A stretch of DNA of 64,000 bases from Malania oleifera (lineage: Eukaryota > Streptophyta > Magnoliopsida > Santalales > Ximeniaceae): contig NC_080419.1 in the NCBI RefSeq assembly GCF_029873635.1, positions 69,297,823 through 69,361,822 of the forward strand, given 5' to 3'. Under the pieces are notes generated by a model. It worked only from the letters and a program-made list of their open reading frames with translations. It was not told the DNA's origin and did no database searches. This document shows, one piece after another, positions 11,585 to 22,042 of this stretch. A program made the translations under genes and the position numbers. Every line of letters starts with the position of its first letter. Position 1 is the stretch's first letter.

Positions 11585-12448
11585 CTAGCTGTACACATAC
11601 ACACTGTGCGCGTGCTCTGCAACTTTTTTAGAGGTTTTTATTTATATGATGATATTCATAAGCTTCAAACTCTTCATATGAAATTGGATGGTAATGGTAA
11701 TATATGATTATAGTGATTAATGGACAGATAAATTGTCATGTAATCTAAAATATTTACATATAGAAACAGTCATCAAAAAATTCATATATCTACTGTTAAG
11801 TATGCTAAGAGGTAATAGTTAAAAGATATTTAATATTTAAATATCATACAATCGAATAAAATTTCAAGACTTGGTTTCAACAATTATACAACATAAATAT
11901 GAACAAATTTCTTTCCTACTAATCTTTGCAATGTTCCTCTTAAAAAATATATACAAAAAATTATTATTAATATGTGAATATAAATTTTTATTGTGTAATG
12001 TAGTGAAGAAAATAATGCCTTGTGATCATATTGTGTAGTTCATTAATCACTTTAGTTCACCCTTGTTTATGATTTGAAGAACTCTATCATAAGAAGACAT
12101 AGAAAATTATTTACAAATTAAGAGACGTAGTTAATTTAATTAGGCATAATGTCATACTATTGAAACATACCTATGATGTCAATATCTCAATTTAAGAATG
12201 TTTTGCCAGTATCATCGCGTTCATTAACAAAAAAAAACTAATTTTTTATGCTGTCCAACTCTCATTATTGTGTCATAAGCAATTTTCTGATCATTATTCA
12301 GCAATGAAACTACCATTAGGTCTTCATATATCATTGGAATCAAAAGTTCATCTTGTATGATTCTTGGTATATCTAAATTTTTATTATAAAAATACACCAA
12401 TATAGGTAGATCATAATCAACCACCCGCTTACCATACTGTAATAACAA
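11585..12448 (-). mobile_element. Helitron remnant with PIF1-like helicase fragment (copy 1)
   Basis: The minus-strand frame 12448-12224 reads VVDYDLPILVYFYN, then SLLNNDQKIAYDTIMRVGQH. This is the segment just ahead of the ATP-binding loop in Helitron PIF1-like helicases. After a one-base slip in the A-tract at 12229-12237 the frame continues NERDDTGKTFLN, a decayed Walker A motif. About 600 bases further along the minus strand is TACAGCTAG followed by T (CTAG is the complement of 11585-11588), preceded by the GC-rich run GCACGCGCACAGTGTG. That fits a Helitron 3' end (CTRR followed by T), although the hairpin is weak. Most of the Rep/helicase gene and the 5' end are missing. Confidence 0.6.
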
Positions 12449-12514
12449 AATATTTAGGTCATCTAAAAGTGTAGAGACCTAGAGAGAGGGGCAGAGAGAG
12501 AGAGAGAGAGAGAG

Positions 12515-12672
12515 AGAACTGGCGACGGTTTTCTGAAATGAAGAGAAAATCGGCGATGGTTTTGTGCAATTACCGCATGTCAGTAACGGGTTAAACGGTA
12601 AAAATAGGGCCGATTAAAGAGAAAACCAGTGATGGTTTTTTGGAGGGCTGAGAAAACCGGCGACGATTTTCT
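12515..12672. promoter_or_regulatory. CCGGCGA-type palindrome array of LTR D
   Basis: Three to four copies of an interrupted palindrome with arms AAAACC and GGTTTT around a GGCGAT-like centre (12523-12533, 12546-12563, 12622-12637, 12654-12670). Copies vary by C/T and G/A changes. The related solo LTR D2 has the same motif in both orientations at 19470-19640. Confidence 0.5.
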
Positions 12673-14079
12673 CTACAGAGGTGATATAAAGAAAAGATCC
12701 TACGAGTGTTTCAAATGAAATAAAAAATTCTTCTTCCTTCTTTTTTCGAAAACCTACGTTTCCCCTCTCTATTTTCTTCGATTCCCACTTCCTTAAGGCT
12801 TATTTTGACAATCCAGAACCACTACAAGGTTTGGAGGATCATTCTCATTAAAGCTATCGGAGTAGATCATTGATTTGGGGTTTTGAGGCAGTACCCCAAA
12901 ATCAGGGTAAGTGAGATATTTTAAAGTTTTATTGTTAGATTGAAGTATATGGAACCTAGGAAATGTTAAATGAGTGTTGTTTTGAGATTTGAGTTGATAA
13001 ATTAGGGCTTTTGAATCAGGGCTCGGGTGAGCGCCGCAAGTATCGTTTCGGGTTTCTTGCTGGCGTAGTTAAGGAAATCAGGTAAGGGGAATATATTAAA
13101 TTAGGATTTTTGAGGAAATAATTGGAAAAAAATGGAAGCTTTATGTATATATGTATATGATTTTCACATGGGTTCTGAAAAGCCAGCCATTTAAATTGTA
13201 AATTTCTGAGTCTAGGGTTGTGCCACTAGATATTATTTGCGAAAATAGAAAGTTAAAATGACAGATTTTCTGGATAATTGTGTAAGAAATTAAATGCATA
13301 TTTTCAGTATATTAATAATGAATGTGGGTTGGCTTCTTTTACAGTAAACGTATGAAATATGTTGTAAAATTGTGTGGCATGAGTAAAATGAAGTTTCTGT
13401 ATTGAACTATGATATATGTATGAGATACAGGAAATACTGGAAATGTATTAAGAATTAAAATGTGATATGATTTATTTTTCATGTGTTTGGTAATGTTAAA
13501 TTAAAATGTATGGTTTGAGAACTCCGGTGGACTAGAAAAGGGCACAGTACTATTGCGGATATGTATGGTAGTGCTAATGCACCCACACGCCTTAGATAGA
13601 GTGTTGAGACGGAATGATCGATTGTGCTAGGAAGGGTAGCGTCCCCCCTGGAGTCTAGACCAGTATGGAAACAGCTAATTGGACCTACAGATTGTAGAAT
13701 GTGGTTGATTTAACTCTGGTAGGCCAACCAGGATTAAATTCAGCCTTCGGGCTGCACAACCCGTCATGGGGCGGAAGCATGACTATGACTTTTCACGAGT
13801 ATAAAGGGTTATAAACACATAATTGTAGGTTTAACCATGGATAATATGAGAACAATAGATATGGAAATAGTAGGTATGAGAACAACAGATATAAGAACAG
13901 CAGACAGAAATGATATAAAAATAGAATATGTGAAAGCAAACATGAATACATAAATGAGAAATATAGAATGTAATGAATGACATAGAGGTAACAGCATAAA
14001 GAGTAATGTAGTAAAGTATTTTCAGTATTAGATATAGTAGTATTACATGTATTTGGGGTGGGGTATACACTTCGCTCGA

Positions 14080-14400
14080 AGGCTTGCTGAGAAAGGTGAG
14101 TGCCTTAATAGGTATCAGATGTAGTTGTGGGCTGCATAACATATTAGGGCAGAGGGAAGCTACTTGTATGGGCAGGTAATCTTCTCTATTCTCAAGAGCT
14201 TCTGCTAGTAAACCTTTGTGTGAATGCGTGAGTACGAGATAAACGACCACCTAAGGGATTACTGAGAAAGGTAAGTTCCCTGATATGCTTTAGTTGTGAC
14301 CATAGGTTACCTAAAGTATCAAAGCAGAGGAGTGCTACTTGTATGGGCAGGTAATCACCCCAATCCTTGGGAACTCTCGTTGGTAAAATACCTTGCATGT
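14080..14400 (+). repeat. Direct duplication of about 165 bp in LTR D
   Basis: Two consecutive similar blocks (about 14083-14240 and 14262-14405) both contain CTGAGAAAGGT, later GCTACTTGTATGGGCAGGTA, and an ending with GTGTG or ATGTG. LTR D2 has a single equivalent block (21303-21440), so the duplication is specific to this LTR. Confidence 0.6.
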
Positions 14401-14632
14401 GTTTGAGAAGGAACAGAGAATGATTTTATAATTGTGGTTTCATTTGAAAATAATGAATATACGTATATGTTGTACTTAAACCTCATGATTGTCACACACT
14501 GATTTATTGTATTCCATCTTTACTGAGATATGTCTCACCCGATATAAATTTTATCTTTTCAGGACCTTCACATGATCAAGCTTAGTGAGCTCGAGGCAGG
14601 TATAGCATTTTTGATGGAGAGAAAGGTATAAA

Positions 14633-14672
14633 TGTAATGACCCAAAAATTCATTTAATTTTTTTAATATACC

Positions 14673-14727
<55 letters not shown>

Positions 14728-16912
14728 TACCCCTGATCAATCCTACTGGAATACACCTATGCAGCGGAAAATATAAAACTATATAACCATAATTACAATA
14801 CCAGAATTCTGTATTTTTCCCTATATATATACACACATAAATACAAACCCCCAACAACAACTATCAAAACTCCTGAAATCTACCCAAAAATGCATCTCCT
14901 TGAAAACACTTACCCTATAGATAGTGTAGTGCAAATGACCTCTCTATCTTCGAGCCTGATCTGCTCATCTAGATGGATCACCTGAAAAATGTTAAGTTAC
15001 TAGGATAAGACAACTCTCAGTAAAACAAAATTTGCTATTACCAGTGTGAGGCAACTGAGTTTATATGAATAATATACTAATAAGTAATTGAAACTAGGGT
15101 AACATGTAAAATAAAATACTGTGTAACTCACACCTATGTGGTTTAAAATACAGCTCTTATTGAACTTACTATTTAATTATACTTATATAATTAATAGGTC
15201 AGTTTGTTGATTTCTTTATATATATATATACTATGAAAACTTCCCTGAATGGCTGTATGCTATGATTTAACCCCTCATGACAAGGTTGTGCGGCCCGTAG
15301 GTGGGACTTAACACTACTTGGCCTTCCAGGATAAGTCAATTGAACCTCTATCATCACACCGGACGCCTTAACCTAGATTACTGAAGAGCCTGCAATCCTT
15401 CCAAGGCATGGTAATTGATACCTCCTACGTCAAATTGGCCGCTTTGACCCAGAATACTAGGGAGCCTGCAATCCCTCTCAAGGCACGGTTGACTACTTAT
15501 AAATCCACACACTATCTAAGATATGTGGTTGCACTCTGATTTGAATTAGCTATGGTACCGTGCTCTGAATACTAATCTGAAATATGATCCATCAGGGTCT
15601 GATACTGTATAATACTAATATATATAATTATCTTACTATTTTACCATGATTCTAATACAACTGAAATAATCATAACATTGTATAAACTGATCTGAATAAA
15701 CTATAATAACTGAATATCTGAGATATTTGAATAATTGAATTATCTGAATGACTGAAATATCTGATTAACTAAAACAACTGAATGTTATGGTTCTGAAATC
15801 TGTATATCATGGTATTCTGAAAATTCTGTAAAATATAGGTTTCAGTACGTATACTATAAATCATGGTATTTTGAAAACTGTATAAACTCTGTACAGATCT
15901 AATATTAACTCATGCCACACAACTAAATAAATGAAAACCCCTATACTGAAATTTGTATTTACTGATAATAAAAGTAATTCATAATCTATAGAATTTTCCC
16001 TGAAACATATATATTTTACTAACAAAATTCCTAAAATTACTTGCATAACATATTTCCCTTACCTAATTGGCTAGGAGATCTGACTTCAATTTTATTCCTA
16101 CGTCCACAGCGTACCAAACACAAAATCCTGAAATATATATGTATATTTTCCTAATTCAGTCAACTCAAACTCAGAATAATAACTATACTTATATTTCTCC
16201 CAGCCTCACATATCCATAGAATTTTAAACTATTAATTTATTTATCAACATTACCTGAGTTTCTAGGAGAATACCTACTAGAATCCTCAACCCATGTCTGC
16301 GGTGTTTGGAAACCCAAACCCTGAAATTACAACACCATAGTTTAATCAACTCAAACACCAATATATTTTAATCTAATACAAAATATGGGTTCAGAAAAAC
16401 TTGAGAACTATAAAAACCATACTTACCTTGATTTTAGGATGGTGTATAAACTTCTCAAACCAAAATTTCGCTCCGGCTAAGTTGTGTAGAATCTCCCCAG
16501 GAGCATCGTGGTAGCTTCTGATCATTGAATCGGGGAGAAATGGGGCCAGAATCTTAGAGAGAAGGTAGAGAACCCGAATTCTGGAGAGAGAAAGGCGGGA
16601 GAAACTGATTTTCTTGCTAAAATCCGTCTTTTTGGATATTTATAAGTGGCTGGCCACGTGGCTTCATCGACAAGCCATGTCTACTCGTTGATGAACCAAA
16701 GAAGGTTGTTCTTCGACGAGGGTGAAAAGCTCGTCGACGAGCTAATGGGTCTAAATTACCCCCTCTCGGTTTCTCTTCGTCAATGAGATACTGAAACTCG
16801 TCCACGAACATTACATGGGAGTTTGTCAACGAAACCAGGGCATTTGTTGATGAACCCTGCTTTGATTCTTTTAAATTTTTCCTTCTCTTTAATTAAATTT
16901 TGGGTCTTTACA
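14633..16912 (-). mobile_element. 3' LTR of a minus-strand Ty3/gypsy element (family C)
   Basis: On the minus strand it starts TGTAAAGACCC (complement ending at 16912) and ends GGGTCATTACA (complement starting at 14633). It is directly preceded on that strand by the polypurine tract AAGGAGGGGAGAA, the same tract as in the family-A element. TATA box is the complement of 16637-16644; palindrome array 16655-16862; donor-like TCAAGGTAAGT is the complement near 16430; second donor-like AGGTAAGGG near 16055. Conserved blocks are the complements of 15549-15565 and 15280-15335. A (TA)n tract lies at 14680-14722. Confidence 0.82.
16655..16862. promoter_or_regulatory. Decayed GTCGAC-type palindrome array of LTR C
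   Basis: Seven or eight mostly decayed copies of TCGTCGACGA, with the best at 16731-16740 (TCGTCGACGA) and others such as TTCGTCAATGAG and TTTGTCAACGAA. It sits upstream of the minus-strand TATA box at 16637-16644. Confidence 0.55.
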
Positions 16913-19085
16913 TTCTCCCCTCCTTATAAAATTTCGTCATCGAAATTTGTCATATGTGCTGCACACCGTCCTCTTGAGGAAAAAATTGTTACTTATTTTA
17001 TTAATTACCCTCACTTATGGCAGAAGAATATCATGGTTACACTTTAGGGTTCTGGGAGATTACATGAATATACATAAAAGAAAATTCTCCCAAAACCAAA
17101 AATGTTGTCTATCCTATAATCTAACATACAATTCATACTTTAATTACTCTATACTGAAATAAACAATACTAATTTTATTTGAATTATTACCCCTGACTAC
17201 TGTTGTTCCCCACCAAACAGATGTGGGTATTGTTGTCGTATCTCCTCCTCTAGCTCTCATGAGGCCTCATCCATTGCATGATTACTCCACAAGACTTTTA
17301 CTAGTGGAATTTTCTTAGTGCGCAACTCATATTCTTTTTAATCTATAATCTACACTAGCGTTTCCTCATATGCTAAAGTATCTCTGAGCTCTATCTCCTC
17401 ATATTTGATTTCGTGGGAGAGTTCTAGAACGTATTTCCTTAGCATGGAAACATGAAATATGTCATATATCCTGGATAGAGCTAGTGGTAAAGTTAGCATG
17501 TAGGCGACTGGAGTCACTCTCTCAAGTATCTCGAATGGGCCAATAAATCTAAGGCTCAGCTTACCTTTCTTCCTAAATCTCATACTTCCTCTCAACAGTG
17601 CTACTTTCAAAAACACCTGATCTCCCATAACAAACTCCAACTTCCAGTGATGAGTATCTGCGTAACTCTTTTGCCAACTCTGAGTTGAACTGATTCTTTC
17701 TTTAATAAGTCGGACTTTATTGTATGCCTGCAGCACCAACTCTGGTCCCAAAACTCGCCTTTCACCTATTTCATTTCAGTATAATTGAGAACAACACCCC
17801 CTACCATATAACGCCTCGTAAGGTGTCATGTCAATGCTGGCCTAATAGCTGTTATTATACGCGAATTCAACCAGCAACATATACTAGGTCCAACTATCCT
17901 TGAAATCCAATACACATCCTCGTAGCATATTTTCAAGTATTTGAATCACCTTCTCCTTCTCCCCATCAGTCTGAGGATGAAAGGCTATGCTAAATGATAA
18001 CTTAGACCCCAAAGCTTCCTGCAAACTCCTCCAAAATCGTGATGTGAAACACGGGTCTCGATCCGAAAGTATGGATATTGGCACTCCATAAGGTCAAACT
18101 ATCTTCTAAATGTACATTTCTGCCAATCTGTTCATAGAGTAGTTGACTTTAATAGGGAGAAAGTGGGTTGTTTTCATCAGCCGGTCTATAATTACCCAAA
18201 TAGCATTCTGACCATGTGGCGCCGGCAGTAACCCTGTAACAAAATCAATGGATATATGGTCTCACTTCCAATCAGGGATGTGGAGTGACTACAACTGTCC
18301 TATCGGCCTCTAGTGCTCAGCCTTGACCTACTAGCACATCAAACACTGCTCCACAAACTCGACTATCTCCCTTTTCATGCCACTCCACCAAAATAATTCT
18401 CATAGATCCCGATACATTTTAGTGCTTCCTTGATGCACCGTGTAAAGGGATCTGTGTGCCTCCTCTAGGATAGCTCTCTTAATCTTAGCACCTACAGGTA
18501 CACATAATCTAGTACGAAACTGTAGGGCTCCATCATCTGATATATTGAACTCCTCCCCCCGACTGTCTTGCACTTTATCTATCAACTCTACTAATTTTGC
18601 GTCATTCCTTTGGGCAGCATTAATTTTCTCTTGCAAGGTAGTCTGTAACACTAGACTGGCAATAAATGTGTGGTGACCAACCTTTACTAGCTCTACACCG
18701 AGCCTCTCCAAGTCCATCTGAATTGGATGCTGAATCTCTACTGCTGACAATGTTGCCCCCACTGATTTTCGGTTCAGCACATCAGCCACCACATTTTCTT
18801 TCCTTGGAGGGTAGCTGATAGTGCAATTATGATCTTTAATGAGCTCCAACCATATTCTCTCCCTTATATTCATTTCTTTTTAGGTGAAGAAATACTTCAA
18901 ACTTTTATGGTCAGTGAAGATCTCACATCTTCCCCTATAAAGATAATGCCTCCAGATTTTTAGAGCATACACTACTGCAGCTAACTTTAGATCATGCATA
19001 GGGTAGTTCTTTTCATCACTGTATATAACAAATCCATCCTCTCCTAATGGAATAGATAACCTAGTTAGTGCATCATCCTGACTAG
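16913..19085 (-). pseudogene. Ty3/gypsy pol 3' half (RNase H to integrase C-terminus), family C
   Basis: Read 5' to 3' on the minus strand. RNase H remains at 19060-18874, with [12 protein letters not shown] then [15 protein letters not shown] and [12 protein letters not shown]; about 25 codons between YSD and the NYP motif are missing relative to the family-A copy. Next comes the RNase H/integrase linker and integrase zinc-finger region (18873-18400). The integrase catalytic core follows, with SDRDPCFTSRFW and FHPQTDG (18084-17884). The integrase C-terminal part ends at 17350 (GDQVFLKV, GKLSLRFIGPFEILE, FHVSMLRKYV). Frames are separated by stops and shifts. Everything 5' of RNase H (gag, protease, reverse transcriptase, 5' LTR) is absent. 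Family: chromovirus-like Ty3/gypsy, close to the element at 32467. Confidence 0.85.
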
Positions 19086-19426
19086 ATTACCCTAAACTCC
19101 TTCAAAAAATTTGATCAAATGTCAACTTTAATCTGAGTTGGCAAAACCATATCAATTCCCTAAGTCAAATTGTCTCCTTGCTGACTCTGTTTGCCTTCTA
19201 AATGTTGTTGCACTTATGTTTCCTATTCTTTGTACACCACTAATAAGCCATCCATGGGGTATTTTAGGATTAATCTATAATTTTGGCAAAGTAATGTGTA
19301 TGTCTAGAATGAATGCAACAAAATTTGGTGAAATATTAACAATGTTAAATATACAATGAAAGGGAACTCAAAATAATATACAATAGAAGAATGGACTAAG
19401 TTTTCGAAGAAGGAAGAAACTCTTGT
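19086..19426. other. Interval between element C and solo LTR D2
   Basis: No gene recognised. Because D2 has a clean target-site duplication, 19422-19426 was originally continuous with 22038 onward, so this stretch is probably part of the Tat/Ogre-like element annotated to the right. Confidence 0.35.
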
Positions 19427-19683
19427 TGTAAAGAATAAATAGGAAAAAAGAGGTTTTTGGCTGAGAGAGGAGAAAATCGGCGATGGTTTTCTGGAGTGGA
19501 TAGGAAACTGTCGCCGGTTTTCTATTTAACCGGCCCGTTTTACCATTTACCTGTTACCACTTCACAGTAAAACCCCTTAACCGTTGATGATTTCCTATCG
19601 ACTCTAGAAAACCATTGCCGGTTTTCTCTATAGTGGATGTATTAAAGAAGTCCTGTGAGCTCATTTGGGTTAACAAATAAAAA

Positions 19684-19760
<77 letters not shown>

Positions 19761-21829
19761 AACCGTACGAAGCTCGCTCATTCTCTCTTCGATTCTAGCT
19801 CCGTTAAAGTCCAAATTAACGATCAGGAACCACCTCGAGGTTCCTAGGAAGATTCTCTGCAAACTACGCAGAGCGGATTTTCAATTTGGGGTTCCAGGGT
19901 ACCATCCCAAAACCAGGGTAAATGGTGTATTTTAGAGTTTTTAAGCTCATTTGGAGTATACGAAACCTAGCAAATGTTAAATGGAAATTATTCTAGAGTT
20001 GAGTTGAATAATTTAGGGAAAATGTGAATTTTAGGTTTTTGGGCTGCAAACGCCGAGGGGCGTAGAAATTGTATGCTTTAGAAAAATCTAAATAAGCCAG
20101 GAAAGGGGAATAAATTATTACAGTCAATTTGAGAAATACTGACTAAGTTATTATGTGAAAATGGTAATTATGATATTTTACCTGAAATTTATTATGATAT
20201 GAAATATCAGATGAAATTTTTTTGGTATATGATTTATACTAAAATGTTTTGGAAATTGAGCTAATTGATCCATACTGAGCATATAATATTATGAAATGTT
20301 AATTGAGATATGAGTTTTGAAATGGGGAAAAATGATGAAAGAGGAATGTAATGAAAAATGTATATCTTCTGAGAAATGATGAATATGAGATATGGAAATG
20401 TTTTATTGAGAAATGTGAATTACGTGAAATGAGGTATGTATATATATTTATGAGATGAAATGAGTTGTGAATATTGAATTGTGAAAGCTGAATTGGGAAT
20501 ATTGCAATGTTAATACTGCAATGACAATAATGAAATGTGAATACTCAAATGAGAATATGAGAATGCGAGTATTGTAATGTGAATACTACAATACAAATAT
20601 TGAAATGTGAATGTGAGAAATGTGAATATGAGGAATTTGAATATGAGAAATGTGAATATGATAAATGTGAATATTGCAATGTTAATTCTATAATATGAAT
20701 ATTGTATTGTGAGAATTGAAATGTGAAGTTCTAAAATATGAATACAGAAATGTGATTGATGAAATACTAATACCGCATAATGATTGCGGGTATGTGGTAG
20801 CGATAATCCTGATGGATAGATATGGAAACCCTAATAATGGGTTGTGATACTGAGCACGGTATCGTTGCTAGTGGTGTTAGTGCAACCACACGGACTCATG
20901 GAGCGTGTGGCGTGACAGTCGACTAAGCTGTATAGTAGAGTCGTTGTGCCCCCTGAGTCCAGATTAGGGCTATTGGCCGGCTAGTCGTACTACAGATACG
21001 GGATATATGGTATGATGATATGATCCGACCGAGTCGGCCAACCGTGGTTAGGTCTAGCCTTCGGGCCGCACAACCCTATTCAGGGGGGGAAGCATGACGT
21101 GGAGAGATATCCTCAGGGTATCCATGGGTGTAGACATGGATGTATCGGTTACGATGACACTCATGAGCTAGATATGGAAATTGAAATGAAAAGAAAATTG
21201 AAATGGAAATGAAATGAGAATGGAAATGAGAAAGAAAATGAGAAATGAAATAGCATGAGTTAATAATATAAATAATCAAAGCGAAGTAAAACACACTGCC
21301 TGAGGGCTTACTAAGTAAGGTGAATGCTCTGATAAGTATTAGTTGTAGCTGAACCCGAGTAATTAGGTTAGTATGAAAATGATATCTGGGCAGCTATTCT
21401 CGGGAACTTCGCTGGTAATTATGGGTTGCGTGTGTATGGTTTTAGAAATGAAAGTAAAAGCTTATGAAAGCTTGTGCTGTATATCTATATGATTGTAATT
21501 GTGGAAATGGTATATTTTCTCAGAAGATATTATCATTGATATGGATAAATATATATATATATATATATGTTATGATATAATGAATCTCATATTGCCACAC
21601 ACTGTAGATAATTTATTCCGTCTTACTAAGATGTGTCTCACCCAATCATTTAAATATTTTAGGAAACCGAGATAGACCTGGTGATAGAGCTCCGATATAA
21701 AGGGGAGCTAATACCCTGGTTAGACAGGGTGAGTGTTTTGAGTTGAGGAGGTTTGATTCCTCTAGAGGTTTTGTGGTAGACTTGTATGAATGAATGGTTG
21801 GTACTCAGGTATGTGTATTCGCTGTGGTA

Positions 21830-21868
<39 letters not shown>

Positions 21869-22037
21869 GAAATGACTTTCGTTGTTAGGTTTGTGTATAT
21901 GAATATGATTGTATACCCGGTACCCACTTTTAGGTTAAGTTATGTTTATGTGATATCAGAGGTGTTGATGTGGCCGATAGGTGATATATGTGTTATTTAT
22001 ATGGGAAAAAAATGGTATGAAAAATTAGGGCGTTACA
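19427..22037 (+). mobile_element. Solo LTR D2 (gypsy-type), TSD CTTGT
   Basis: A 2611-bp unit from TGTAAAGAATAAATAGG to GGGCGTTACA, flanked by CTTGT at 19422-19426 and 22038-22042. It contains the CCGGCGA-type palindromes (19470-19640), a (CT)n tract of about 70 bases (19683-19755), an exon-like segment with AGGAAGATTCTCTGCAAAC and donor-like CCAGGGTAAATGG (19912), and an AT-rich block of AATGTGAATATTG repeats (20450-20740). It also has the GAGCACGGTATCGTTGCTAG block (20853), the GGCCAACCG...GGGCCGCACAACC block (21027-21078), a (TA)n tract (21836-21862) and the CACACTGTAG block (21597). No internal region. Confidence 0.88.
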
Positions 22038-22042
22038 CTTGT

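Larger units (their letters stand above)
10806..13838. repeat. Duplicated segment, copy 1 (Mpv17 exon, Helitron remnant, LTR D)
   Basis: Aligns by eye with 41326-42247 followed by 49667-51812, once the copia element at 42248-49666 is removed. In the sixty bases from 10861 there are three mismatches. The left edge of the match is TCGGAAGCAAT (10806). The right edge is TTTAACCAT (ending 13838), where the other copy is interrupted by the tandem copia array. Confidence 0.85.
12470..14632 (+). mobile_element. LTR D (gypsy-type), 3' end missing
   Basis: Starts TGTAGAGACC at 12470 and runs to 14632, where the family-C element begins. Parts in order: (GA)n tract (12493-12515), CCGGCGA-type palindrome array (12515-12672), weak TATA-like GATATAAAG (12683), exon-like segment ending ATCAGGGTAAG (12897-12907), second donor-like ATCAGGTAAGGGG (13076-13088), a GGGCACAGTACTATTGC block (13541), a GGCCAACCAGGATTAAATTC...GGGCTGCACAACC block (13722-13762), a direct duplication at 14080-14400, a CACACTGATTTATT block (14494) and acceptor-like TTTTCAGG (14556-14563). 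The other copy at 50411-51812 is cut by a different insertion. Confidence 0.75.

Noticed and set aside
19554-19862. Minus-strand ORF with long Arg-Glu repeats
   Set aside because: It is the (CT)n tract of LTR D2 read on the other strand.
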